DNA of 64,000 nucleotides from Pseudidiomarina donghaiensis. GTDB taxonomy: Bacteria > Pseudomonadota > Gammaproteobacteria > Enterobacterales > Alteromonadaceae. The notes under the pieces were generated by a model. That model ran no database searches and was not told the DNA's origin. It saw only the letters and a list, made by a program, of their open reading frames with translations. The stretch is taken from NCBI RefSeq assembly GCF_900116895.1, contig NZ_FPCF01000001.1:434001-498000 (forward strand), in the 5' to 3' direction. The translations under genes and the position numbers were made by a program. The stretch's first letter is position 1. Every line of letters begins with the position of its first letter. This document shows positions 15,874-24,227 of this stretch, one piece after another.

Positions 15874-18573
15874 ATGCAGATAATCCAAGTTGACCAACAG
15901 GCTCGCTCGGTCGTAAACCTGGTACTTGGTGCAGCGCTATGTATTTCAGGGTTGGTTATTCTGCTTTATCGCGTGTTCGAGCCAACTCAACTTCAGCTTT
16001 ATCATACTTTAAGTTCTTCGTTGTTAGTTGCCGCCTTAGCGGTGGGCATTTCCGTGCTGACCTATGACTTGCGCAGCCATAAAGAGTGGAAGGCGTTGGT
16101 GTCGCGTACGTTCGCCGTGGTGGGCGTTATTGCTTCGGTAGACGGCCTGCTCGGTAGCGTTTTTGACAGCTTCAGTGCCCAAATTCATGACAGCCTTTAT
16201 ATTACTAGCGGCATTTGCTCGCTGTGGCTGGCGCTTCGTTTAGAGGCCTTGTGGGCCATTCGGCTGCAAAAATTCCTTAGTTTAGTGGCAGTTTTTGTGC
16301 TGCTAACCGTTATTTCCATGCATTTTGTGTATGAAGCGCCGCTATTAGCGCGCCACCCAGTGGGAAGCTTGGTGTCGGGCTCGCTGGTGTTGATGATGCT
16401 AATGGCGCTGTGGAATTTAAGTACCGCCAGCGAACAACCCATGCCGTGCGTTAGTTTGTTTACTACTGCGATTGCGGTGGTGGGGTTGTTAGCTTCGAGT
16501 GTGGTGGGCGTGGTGCTGTTTCATGGCGAAATGAACGAGCTGCGGTTGCGCGGTGAAGACGCTGCCAACACGTTAAACTTGTCGCGCCGGGCGGCCGGTA
16601 ACCAGCATGTTAAAACCTTGCAACGCTTGGCTAGCCGTTGGGAAAACTACCCGCCCGAACAGCACGATAGGCTGATGGAGCTGGATATCGCTTCGTATTT
16701 GCGAGACGTGCAATTTCTTGAAGCGGTTATTCTGCGCCGTGGTAATGAGCTGATGTGGGAACGCAAGCGCGCGGATGACCCGCGCTCTTACACTGAGTTG
16801 TACCGCGATGATCAATACTTGCAGCAGCAGTTTAATCCCATTCGACAAGCCGAGGTACAAATGCTGGTGGCTTCGATGAAGCATACCCGTGGTGGTGCTT
16901 TGTTGTACGTGCACGTGCCAGTGGATTTTGACGGCGATGAGTTTGAACCGGGTTATTTTGGCATGTTGGCGGTGATTAACGTGCAGGAAATGCTGGCCAG
17001 CCAAACCTTAACCTACCGTTCGCCAATTTACACTTATACCGCTATTTCGAATGGCTTATTGCTAGATCAATATGGCCAGTGGGTGAGTGACGCGACGCTA
17101 GAATATTTGTCGCGTAATGCGCTGTTTTTATACGAAAGTGCGCTAGATACCGACTATACCCAGAATACGCCGATATTCTCGTATTTGTATGACTTAAGTG
17201 AGCTGCAGTCGCGCTCGAATTTACAAGTTTTGGTGACTTTAGCCGGCATGGCCATTGTGATGTTTTTGGCATTAACGGTAGAGCGTAACCGCGAGCTGGT
17301 AGTGCAGGGGCGGCAATTGCGGTTTCAGGCTGAGCACGATGCACTCACTGGGCTTTATAACCGTACCACTATTGAAAATATGATTGCCGACCGGTTTCAT
17401 AAACAGCGCGATTTAACCGCCATGTTTATTGACCTAGACGGCTTCACGTTAATTAACGACAGCTTGGGTTTGCAAGTTGGTGACCGCTTACTTCAAGTGC
17501 TTGCGCAGCGGCTAAAAAATATTATTGGTAAGCGTGGTATGTTGGCGCGTTTTGGCGGCGACGAGTTCTTAATTGTAATGCAAAATATGCATGAAGACGC
17601 CGAGGCTGTCAGCGAAATCACCTCAAGTATTTTGAGTGCGGTGGCGCAGCCTTATCGCATTATGCACCACAAAATTTACTTAACTGCCAGTATTGGTGTG
17701 GCGCACCAAACCGAAGACCAATATGCGCCGCTGGAGCTTATTCAGCGGGCTGATATGGCGATGCACCAAGCCAAGCGGCAGGGCCATAACCATGTGCAAA
17801 TTTATCAAGACAGCATGAGCTTGCAGTTTAAAACCTCGGCGGCCATGCGCTCTAGCTTGCAAGAGGCCATTGAGCGTAATGACTTGGCGTTGCACTTTCA
17901 GCCTATTGTGCGCTGCAGCGATGGTGACACCGTAGGTTACGAGGCGCTGTTACGCTGGGAACGTGAGCCGGGCCGTTTTATTCCGCCTTCTGAGTTTATT
18001 CCATTGGCCGAAATGACGGGGCAGATTATTCCGTTGAGCGAGTGGGTGTTTCGTCGCGCGTGTGAGGCGGCGGTGAAGCTGCAAGAGCAGGGGCCAATGA
18101 AAGTGGCGGTGAATCTGTCAACCTTGCACTTTAATCGCACGGAGTTTACGCCGTTTTTGGAGCAAACGTTGGAAGAAACCGGCTGTAAGCCAGAGTGGTT
18201 GGAGCTTGAGCTAACAGAAAGTATTTTGATGGAAAACACCGACTACGCGGTGGAAGTACTGCAGAATTTACGCCAGAAAAATATTACGATTAGTTTAGAT
18301 GACTTTGGTACTGGGTTCTCGTCGCTGAGTTATTTGAAGCGTTTGCCGGTAGACAAAGTGAAAATTGACCGCAGTTTTGTGGCAGGCATTCGCACGCATC
18401 GTGCTGACCGTGTATTGATTGGCTCGGTGATTAAAATTGCGCAGAGTTTGAATTTTGCGGTGGTGGCTGAGGGCGTGGAAACGCCGCAGCAGGCTGAGTT
18501 TGTGACTGAGCTTGGCTGTAATTACATGCAGGGATTTTATTTTGGCCGGCCAGTGCCTTTGGAAGAGCTGTAG
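15874..18573 (+). CDS. Membrane GGDEF-EAL c-di-GMP turnover protein
   Basis: The 899-residue protein sits in the inner membrane and may make and/or degrade c-di-GMP. The N-terminal 210 residues form about seven hydrophobic helices. A periplasmic sensor-like region (about 215-455) and another helix (about 452-470) follow. The GGDEF domain has an intact FGGDEF (560-565) but no RxxD inhibitory site before it (KRGM instead). The EAL domain keeps EALLRW (690-695), ELELTES and DDFGTGFSSL, so phosphodiesterase activity is likely. The membrane region differs from well-known MASE types as far as I can tell. The gene is monocistronic and is followed by tandem repeats. Confidence 0.9.
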   Translation: MQIIQVDQQARSVVNLVLGAALCISGLVILLYRVFEPTQLQLYHTLSSSLLVAALAVGISVLTYDLRSHKEWKALVSRTFAVVGVIASVDGLLGSVFDSFSAQIHDSLYITSGICSLWLALRLEALWAIRLQKFLSLVAVFVLLTVISMHFVYEAPLLARHPVGSLVSGSLVLMMLMALWNLSTASEQPMPCVSLFTTAIAVVGLLASSVVGVVLFHGEMNELRLRGEDAANTLNLSRRAAGNQHVKTLQRLASRWENYPPEQHDRLMELDIASYLRDVQFLEAVILRRGNELMWERKRADDPRSYTELYRDDQYLQQQFNPIRQAEVQMLVASMKHTRGGALLYVHVPVDFDGDEFEPGYFGMLAVINVQEMLASQTLTYRSPIYTYTAISNGLLLDQYGQWVSDATLEYLSRNALFLYESALDTDYTQNTPIFSYLYDLSELQSRSNLQVLVTLAGMAIVMFLALTVERNRELVVQGRQLRFQAEHDALTGLYNRTTIENMIADRFHKQRDLTAMFIDLDGFTLINDSLGLQVGDRLLQVLAQRLKNIIGKRGMLARFGGDEFLIVMQNMHEDAEAVSEITSSILSAVAQPYRIMHHKIYLTASIGVAHQTEDQYAPLELIQRADMAMHQAKRQGHNHVQIYQDSMSLQFKTSAAMRSSLQEAIERNDLALHFQPIVRCSDGDTVGYEALLRWEREPGRFIPPSEFIPLAEMTGQIIPLSEWVFRRACEAAVKLQEQGPMKVAVNLSTLHFNRTEFTPFLEQTLEETGCKPEWLELELTESILMENTDYAVEVLQNLRQKNITISLDDFGTGFSSLSYLKRLPVDKVKIDRSFVAGIRTHRADRVLIGSVIKIAQSLNFAVVAEGVETPQQAEFVTELGCNYMQGFYFGRPVPLEEL

Positions 18574-18614
18574 GCGCAGCCTCTTGAATTTATGAAGATT
18601 TGCGGTGGTGGATA

Positions 18615-18779
18615 GAATAACCGGGCTGCGCCCGTCCCGGCGTGAAACGCCGGGCTACATCCGTCCCGGCGTGAATAACCGGGCTGCGCCCGTCCCGGCG
18701 TGAAACGCCGGGCTACACCCGTCCCGGCGTGAATAACCGGGCTTCGCCCGTCCCGGCGTGAAACGCCGGGCTACATCCG
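18615..18779. repeat. Family 1 (REP/BIME-like) tandem array, three 58-bp units
   Basis: Units begin at 18615, 18673 and 18731 with gaataaccgggct and include the hairpin cccggcgtgaaacgccggg. The exact 58-bp period and inverted arms match REP-type BIMEs. The array fills the gap between the GGDEF-EAL gene and the next gene. Confidence 0.92.
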
Positions 18780-18797
18780 TTGAAACAAGGAGATGTT

Positions 18798-19364
18798 ATG
18801 CGAAAGATTATTTTAGCTGCGCTGCTCGCAGTAACGGCAACGCAAGCCGAAGCACAAAGTCTTGAGCAGCAGGTGCATAAGCAGGCCAACGAGCTGGCGA
18901 AAGCCAAGCAGCTGCTGAACCATGCTGATGTGAACGTACGCAGTGCTGCGCTAAGCAATATGCTGCAGTCAAAAGACACCGCCATGCGTGAACTGGCCTA
19001 CGCGGTGGGGTTTTCGAGCGCCGATGATGTGGCCCGTGCGATTACTTTAAGCCACAGATTCAACGAGACCCAATTGTTACGAGTAGAGCTTGGAGAAGGT
19101 GATGACCGCAATGCCAACCGCTTGCGCGAGTCGCTCGGTGGCGTGCTGAATGTGCAGGTGCGCGGTTATGACGAGCACAACGGGCGCTTTGAAGTGCGCC
19201 AATTTAGCGGTAGCCATAATGGCGTGGGTGAAGTGGCTGGAATTCAAGTGACGCTGAGCCAAAATGCGTGTAGCGCCAAGTTTGAGTTAGACGACAGCAG
19301 CTTGCTACGTGGTAACGTGGTGTGTGGCGGTATTAGCCTACCTGCCACAATTGACTTGTTTTAA
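18798..19364 (+). CDS. Small periplasmic protein of unknown function
   Basis: The 188-residue protein has a signal peptide (MRKIILAALLAVTATQAEA). The ATG at 18798 is chosen because it follows a good aaggaga site; a TTG 18 nt upstream would spoil the signal peptide. The mature N-terminal part is helical (LEQQVHKQANELAKAKQLL), with an armadillo- or HEAT-like look (DVNVRSAALSNMLQSKDTAMRELAYAVG). The C-terminal part is probably beta-rich, with two Cys residues. It starts 18 nt after the family 1 array and ends at a family 3 tandem. Function unknown. Confidence 0.65.
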   Translation: MRKIILAALLAVTATQAEAQSLEQQVHKQANELAKAKQLLNHADVNVRSAALSNMLQSKDTAMRELAYAVGFSSADDVARAITLSHRFNETQLLRVELGEGDDRNANRLRESLGGVLNVQVRGYDEHNGRFEVRQFSGSHNGVGEVAGIQVTLSQNACSAKFELDDSSLLRGNVVCGGISLPATIDLF

Positions 19365-19369
19365 CGCTT

Positions 19370-19446
19370 ATTCGTTATTCGTTATTCGTTATCGGTTATT
19401 CGTTATTCGTTATCGGTTATTCGTTATTGGTTATTCGTTATTGGTA
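19370..19446. repeat. Family 3-type ttattcg tandem tract
   Basis: About ten head-to-tail copies of ttattcg with interspersed ttatcgg and ttattgg variants. It begins just after the TAA at 19364 and encodes the last residues and the stop of the convergent gene at 19431. Confidence 0.85.
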
Positions 19447-20609
19447 ATAGTCACTTCTGAAATAACAATGTCGGTGGCGTCTGGGTTCCAGTGCGAACGC
19501 GCCACCAGCATTAACCGCCGTGCCGCCACGTTGTTTAGTTGCACGGTTTTATCTTTCTCGCCGATCATCCAAGTGCCCGCATAAACTGGCACCCAGCCAG
19601 CTCCCTCAGCTTTCCGGCTTGCCAAAATTTCAAAGTCGCGAATAAAACTGTCGCGCTCATCGCTATAGTTGCTGAAGGTTATGCTGCTGATATTCTGCAG
19701 CGGTGCTTCTGCGCTGGCGCCTAAACTAAACTGCAAGCGCACTTGGTTGGCTATGCGGTAGGCATGCAAGGGGTTGTGTTCGCCAATACTTTGCGGGCCT
19801 TGCTGCAAACGGTAACGCCAGTGGCTGGTTTTGTCGCCGTCGCTGATAAATTGCGCGCTGATTTGCGCCGGTGAGGCATGCGACCATGCGGTTAGCTCAA
19901 GGGTTTGCTGCAACTGCGTTAACGGTGTTTCGCTAGTAATGCTTAAGCCGTCGTTGAAAAATGGGTTAATGGTTTCAAGCAACCGGTCAATGCGCAGCAC
20001 CACGCCTTGGCTGGTGTTGGCGTCCACTGACTGCAACATGCCGACCGGGGTGTTGCCGGCGAATACCAAGCTACCGCTCATGCCTTGCATGAGTGGGGTA
20101 TTGGCGTCGGTTGGTTGAATATACAAGCGCAACAGATCAACCGAGGCAATATTGGCTGGGGTGAGTACGCGCGCGCCGTCGGCACTAATGGTGCTCACGC
20201 TTAGCTGGGTTGCGCTTTTTAATGACTTTAAAACGTCGGTGGTGGCGCTGACGAAACTGGCGTAATCAATGCCACATTGGCGCTGCGCGTTACCCGTCAC
20301 GCCCAAAATAGCTAAGTCATAGCCCAAGGTTTGAATTGCGGTTGCATCGCCGCGGCTGCGCTGCGCATTACCGGCGGTGACACTGGCAAAAAAGGCGTCG
20401 TTCACCACGTGCTCTGGAGTGATCAAGTAACAAGCGTCAAGGCGCTTTAACAAGAAGCCTTGGCCAATTTCACCCGCCTCGACAAAGGTTTGGGTGATAT
20501 CGGTGGCCTGCGCGTAGGCCGTGTTAATACCACCGACATCGCTAACGGCGGTAACCCCGGTAAAAACTGCTAGCGCAACAGCCTGGCGACGAAAATAACT
20601 CAAGCTCAT
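19431..20609 (-). CDS. Secreted trypsin-like serine protease with C-terminal discoidin-like domain
   Basis: The 392-residue exported protein has a signal sequence up to about residue 34 (AYAQA). A chymotrypsin-fold domain follows with a recognisable triad: His67 in ITPEHVV, Asp98 in GYDLAILGV and Ser178 in QGMSGSLVF. Residues 240-390 look like an F5/8 type C (discoidin) beta-sandwich that could bind glycans or a membrane (ISAQFISDGDKTSHWRY, then RRLMLVARSHWNPDATD). It is the third gene of a minus-strand operon, overlapping the second by 4 nt (ATGA). The last residues, TNNE plus the stop, come from the ttattcg repeat tract, so the original C-terminus may have been replaced. Confidence 0.75.
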   Translation of the reverse strand: MSLSYFRRQAVALAVFTGVTAVSDVGGINTAYAQATDITQTFVEAGEIGQGFLLKRLDACYLITPEHVVNDAFFASVTAGNAQRSRGDATAIQTLGYDLAILGVTGNAQRQCGIDYASFVSATTDVLKSLKSATQLSVSTISADGARVLTPANIASVDLLRLYIQPTDANTPLMQGMSGSLVFAGNTPVGMLQSVDANTSQGVVLRIDRLLETINPFFNDGLSITSETPLTQLQQTLELTAWSHASPAQISAQFISDGDKTSHWRYRLQQGPQSIGEHNPLHAYRIANQVRLQFSLGASAEAPLQNISSITFSNYSDERDSFIRDFEILASRKAEGAGWVPVYAGTWMIGEKDKTVQLNNVAARRLMLVARSHWNPDATDIVISEVTITNNE

Positions 20610-21553
20610 GGTGATTGTTGCTCTTCGGTACGTGGCACGGCGAAAATGCTACGCAACAGCACCATCATTTCTAGAATTAAGAACATGACTGCATACAAAC
20701 TGGTCATGGCGATAACCACAGGGTCATTGGCGAAACGCTTCCACATTGAGGTTTTGGCGTCGTAGCCGGTGCTGCCCATACGCTCAACGCGGGCGACAGT
20801 GGTTTCACCGTGGGCGGTAACAGCCATAGGCTCGCCCGGTTCATAGCGGACAAACCCGCGTAGCACCACGTCTTGTTGGTATTCAAAGTCGTTATGCAGC
20901 GTAACGCGGTCGCCTTCGTCTAATTGAAACTCGCCCGAGATATAACGCACGTCGCCGAGTAATTCTTGTTCAATAATACGAATGCTGCCTTCGCGCAGCA
21001 CCGCATCCACCCCAGCGGCCACGTCGTCGCCCAAAATCATGGAGCCACGAAACGGGAATATAAGCTGTTGTGGTTGGGTGAAAACAATATCCACATATTG
21101 GCCCAACGGGGTGTAGTTGAAATTGCTTTCTACCTCGCCCACAGAGCCACCTTCGCTATTGTTCTCGAGGGTGATCACTAAGCGTTCTTTGTTGTGATCA
21201 ATGGTCATGGTGGCCACGGTTCCGGCGGCTACGTGAATATAACTCTCTGAGCCTTCAAGCGGAATTTGTTCGGCGGCGAAAAAATCAATAATTTCGGCGT
21301 GCTGCGGAATTTCCCATTGGTTGATGCCGTTTTCCGCAATCGTCACTTTTAAAATATCGGTTTTGGCGCTCACGGTATAAATATTCACCCGTTCGGCGAA
21401 CATGACGTAGGCCAACAGGCTAATCATGACGGTAACAATGCTAAGAATGATTAACCGTCGTGGCCACCCACACTGCATAAGATGGCGCAAGCGACGCGCC
21501 ACAATCACGAAAAAGCCTAAACGGGTGCTGTCTCTCATAAATGATAGGCGCAT
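20606..21553 (-). CDS. Bitopic membrane protein of unknown function
   Basis: The 315-residue protein has one hydrophobic helix near the N-terminus (about 35-55, IILSIVTVMISLLAYVMF) and one near the C-terminus (about 280-300). They flank a periplasmic, beta-rich middle of about 225 residues. I recognise no domain. The ATG overlaps the preceding stop by one base (TAATG), and the stop overlaps the protease start by 4 nt, so the three genes are translationally coupled. It may anchor or regulate the protease in the envelope, but this rests only on context. A second Met at residue 6 is an alternative start. Confidence 0.65.
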   Translation of the reverse strand: MRLSFMRDSTRLGFFVIVARRLRHLMQCGWPRRLIILSIVTVMISLLAYVMFAERVNIYTVSAKTDILKVTIAENGINQWEIPQHAEIIDFFAAEQIPLEGSESYIHVAAGTVATMTIDHNKERLVITLENNSEGGSVGEVESNFNYTPLGQYVDIVFTQPQQLIFPFRGSMILGDDVAAGVDAVLREGSIRIIEQELLGDVRYISGEFQLDEGDRVTLHNDFEYQQDVVLRGFVRYEPGEPMAVTAHGETTVARVERMGSTGYDAKTSMWKRFANDPVVIAMTSLYAVMFLILEMMVLLRSIFAVPRTEEQQSP

Positions 21554-22305
21554 TAGAATAACAAGTTAAATTCAACGGGCGGCAACATGCGGCCAGACTG
21601 ACGACGCAACAAGGTGATTTTGTTTTCACCTGGCTGCAGAGCGGCCATGTCTAATTCACACATGGTGTCGAAGCCGGTGCGTACGCCGTCAGTGATGGCG
21701 CTGCAACGGTAATTGCTATTGCTGTTGGCTACTTGCAGGCGCATGAACACGTCGCTGCGGCCTGAGTTTGCTAATACATATAACTTGCTGTCGTCGGCCG
21801 GTTGACCGCGGTAACTGACATATACGCTATCGATTTGTTGACTGTTGGTGCATTTGCCGGGTGTGCTGACGACCGCGATTTCGTTTGCCTTCATGTTTTT
21901 TAACATATCGATATGCTTGGACGGGTATTCTAGCGGGAAAACGCCGCCGGCTTCGGCTTGCTCAAGCTGGTAGCTATTTTCTGAGCTGTAACTACCGTCG
22001 CGCGACTGCACTTTTACGCACACGTCTTTAACTGTAGTGCTTGGCAGGCGCACGGCAAATTCGCCAGCTCCCTCGCCGGAACCCTCGCCAGAGCTCGCAT
22101 TCGCCCCCAGGCTACCGACCAGCACGGTGCCGACCAAAATGCGGCCACTGACCGGAACGTTGGAAGCATACTGCTCAGAAAATTGCTCGTCGGCCAATTT
22201 TAGCTCTTGTGCTTGGGTTGGAGCGCTTAATGTCAGCCCAATCGTACTGGCTATAACCAATAACATAGTTGATTTTGTTGTTTTTTTCTGCAGTTTGTTG
22301 TTCAT
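21553..22305 (-). CDS. Secreted protein of unknown function, first gene of protease operon
   Basis: The 250-residue protein has a signal peptide ending near SAPTQAQE (about residue 33). The rest is beta-rich, with four Cys residues that could form two disulfides. It carries a short Gly/Glu/Ser repeat (SSGEGSGEGAGE, about 71-82) encoded by an imperfect hexanucleotide repeat. I see no known domain. It heads the three-gene minus-strand operon and is divergent from the eight-gene envelope cluster at 22491, with 185 nt of shared upstream space. Co-regulation of the two operons is possible but unproven. Confidence 0.65.
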   Translation of the reverse strand: MNNKLQKKTTKSTMLLVIASTIGLTLSAPTQAQELKLADEQFSEQYASNVPVSGRILVGTVLVGSLGANASSGEGSGEGAGEFAVRLPSTTVKDVCVKVQSRDGSYSSENSYQLEQAEAGGVFPLEYPSKHIDMLKNMKANEIAVVSTPGKCTNSQQIDSVYVSYRGQPADDSKLYVLANSGRSDVFMRLQVANSNSNYRCSAITDGVRTGFDTMCELDMAALQPGENKITLLRRQSGRMLPPVEFNLLF

Positions 22306-22490
22306 GGCCGCCTCATCCGAAAAGCGTAAAGATTATGTAAACAGGGGTCAAATATGCCATTGAATAGGGCGCGTGTTCAAGAACAAATTGGCAAATGTTA
22401 AAAAAAATTCTTGCAACATGTTTACAAATTATTTACTTTGCAATTCCAGATATCTGGATGACGAATACCATTCATGGAGAGACCATAACA
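22306..22490. promoter_or_regulatory. Divergent promoter region between two envelope operons
   Basis: This 185-nt AT-rich space separates start codons of the minus-strand protease operon and the plus-strand LPP20-type operon, so it must hold both promoters. I do not see a convincing -35/-10 pair or operator. A ribosome site (tggagag) precedes the ATG at 22491. Confidence 0.5.
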
Positions 22491-23183
22491 ATGAAAAAGT
22501 TACTTGCCCCGGCATTACTTGCCGCATCTTTAGTTATCACTGGTTGTTCATCAACGAGTGACGAAGAAAAAGCCTCAATGGACCGTTTTCAATACATGAA
22601 CCATGTTACCGCTCAAATGGATGAGTTGGGTTATGACAAGGTGACTGTCTTACCAGGGGCTGATGAGTTTTTTAATATTGCTGCTTCTATTGCAGAGCGC
22701 CAAGTGAAGGTGATGCAAGAATACCGTACACAAGCTGAAAACCACGCTGACGTACAAGCATTTTTGTATGCCCACCGCGAATCAACACCTGAGCAGTTAA
22801 AGCTTGCGATTGTTGAGTTTGACGCAACGGCACCTTCTGAAGATCAAAAAATTGCCGCTAAAATTGCTGCTTACAATGCTGCACTAGAGTCTGTACGTGA
22901 AGCAAACGCAAAGCTTTTGGCCGAAATCGTTCTTGAGGGCGGTAAAGCTGCGTATATTTTAGCTCAGTACAACAGCGATATTGCACAAGCGATGGCGTTG
23001 TCATCGTTGGGTGGTTTAATGGGCGGCGGTGAACAAACTCCGCAAAACAACGTGTTCTTAGCTTTAGAGCGTGCGAAAGATCACTTGTCTTTAGCGACTG
23101 AAGCAAGCGAGTTGATTTCAATTGACGAAGAAACCATTGAAGCAATTAATGCTTTACAGACTGAGTTAGAAGCGAAGTCGTAA
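22491..23183 (+). CDS. Lipoprotein, first gene of LPP20/FlgT-like envelope cluster
   Basis: The 230-residue lipoprotein has the lipobox LVITGC (Cys about residue 20), no Asp after Cys (SSTSD follows), so outer-membrane sorting is expected. The mature part is almost entirely helical and rich in Ala, Glu and Gln, with a Gly-rich loop (LGGLMGGGEQT) near residue 180. A longer frame from 22395 exists, but the ATG at 22491 has the proper ribosome site and gives a clean signal peptide. Its stop overlaps the next ATG by one base (TAATG). No family recognised. Confidence 0.72.
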   Translation: MKKLLAPALLAASLVITGCSSTSDEEKASMDRFQYMNHVTAQMDELGYDKVTVLPGADEFFNIAASIAERQVKVMQEYRTQAENHADVQAFLYAHRESTPEQLKLAIVEFDATAPSEDQKIAAKIAAYNAALESVREANAKLLAEIVLEGGKAAYILAQYNSDIAQAMALSSLGGLMGGGEQTPQNNVFLALERAKDHLSLATEASELISIDEETIEAINALQTELEAKS

Positions 23184-24190
23184 TGGCATTGTTGAAGTGG
23201 TTTGGTGCGCTGTTGCTGCTAGCTTTAGCAGCAACAGGCACAGCTCAAGCTTCCATGTTGAAGCCCATGCAAAAGCCTATACAGGAACCCATGCAAGCCG
23301 GTGCCAATGAGTTGGCGCAGTGGCCGCAGTGGGTTTTTGCGCCTACCTCTGATTACCCAGACACCCACCTGTATGGCTTGGGTTTTGGCGCTTCTAAAAG
23401 CGCTGCCCGCCAACATGCTTTGGCGGAAGTGGTGCTGCAAATTTCGACCGATGTGCAAGTGTTGCAACGCAGTGTAATGGCTCGTGCCAAGTCTAACGCC
23501 GCGGTCACTGTGCGTGATGACTTTGAGCAACGCTCGGCCATTGAGGCGCTTGGGGTTAAGGTAGAAAGCATTGAAGAGCAACGCGCGGCTGCATTACAAA
23601 GCCCTGACGGGATAGAGTTTGCGGTGCTGTTAGCGGTGCCCAAAGAAGCGATTATTAGCAGTTTGCACGATCAAGTGCGGCCTTTTGAAAGCTTGGCGTT
23701 TCCGTATGACGACGAAACGGCACAGCTGTTGTGGGCCTTGCAGTATCGTCAACAAATTTTAGACGCATTGCGCTTAGAGCGTGCTATGGCGGCCCTAGGT
23801 GGCGGCCAACCTATGCTGCGCATGCAGCTGGAGCAATTGCAGCGCGATGTGCAAAGTGTGTGGCAAGTTGCCGGCGTACGCGTGATTGCCGACCGCACCT
23901 TAACGCCATTAGTTGGTGGCTTAAGCGCGCAGCTGCCCAGTGCCGAAAACGATCGTTTGTGGGTGCGTTTGACGCAGAAAAAGCAAACAGCCAACAAAGG
24001 CAATCAGTTTTTTGAGCGGCGCGAAGTGGTGGTGCATGTGTCACCGGCCAGCACGCCAACCAAAGTATTACAGCAGCAAACCTTGCGCGCCGTTGGTAAA
24101 GGTAACTCGGCTAGCCAGGCTGAGCAGGACGCTGAGCAACAAATTCTGGATTTATTAGACCGCCCATTGAGTGTGTGGTTGTTTCAATAA
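23183..24190 (+). CDS. LPP20-like secreted protein
   Basis: The 335-residue exported protein has a type I signal peptide (LLLLALAATGTAQAS). An LPP20-type module at about residues 45-165 shows the sequence WVFAPTSDYPDTHLYGLGFG, then SKSAARQHALAEVVLQIST and VEFAVLLAVPKE-like strands. The C-terminal half (170-335) is a second alpha/beta region with a similar pattern (LRAVGKGNSASQAEQDAEQ). LPP20 domains occur in outer-membrane lipoproteins and in the flagellar protein FlgT; their molecular role is poorly defined. It is translationally coupled to the upstream lipoprotein. Here the protein itself lacks a lipobox, so it may sit in the periplasm attached to the lipoproteins. Confidence 0.7.
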   Translation: MALLKWFGALLLLALAATGTAQASMLKPMQKPIQEPMQAGANELAQWPQWVFAPTSDYPDTHLYGLGFGASKSAARQHALAEVVLQISTDVQVLQRSVMARAKSNAAVTVRDDFEQRSAIEALGVKVESIEEQRAAALQSPDGIEFAVLLAVPKEAIISSLHDQVRPFESLAFPYDDETAQLLWALQYRQQILDALRLERAMAALGGGQPMLRMQLEQLQRDVQSVWQVAGVRVIADRTLTPLVGGLSAQLPSAENDRLWVRLTQKKQTANKGNQFFERREVVVHVSPASTPTKVLQQQTLRAVGKGNSASQAEQDAEQQILDLLDRPLSVWLFQ

Positions 24191-24227
24191 TTGGTTTTTA
24201 AACCTGTGAATGACTAGGAAAATTTTC

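Noticed and set aside
18615-18779. Regular tandem units that might be a CRISPR array
   Set aside because: The 58-bp units are repeated along their whole length, with no unique spacers, and no cas gene is present. They are REP/BIME-like hairpins.
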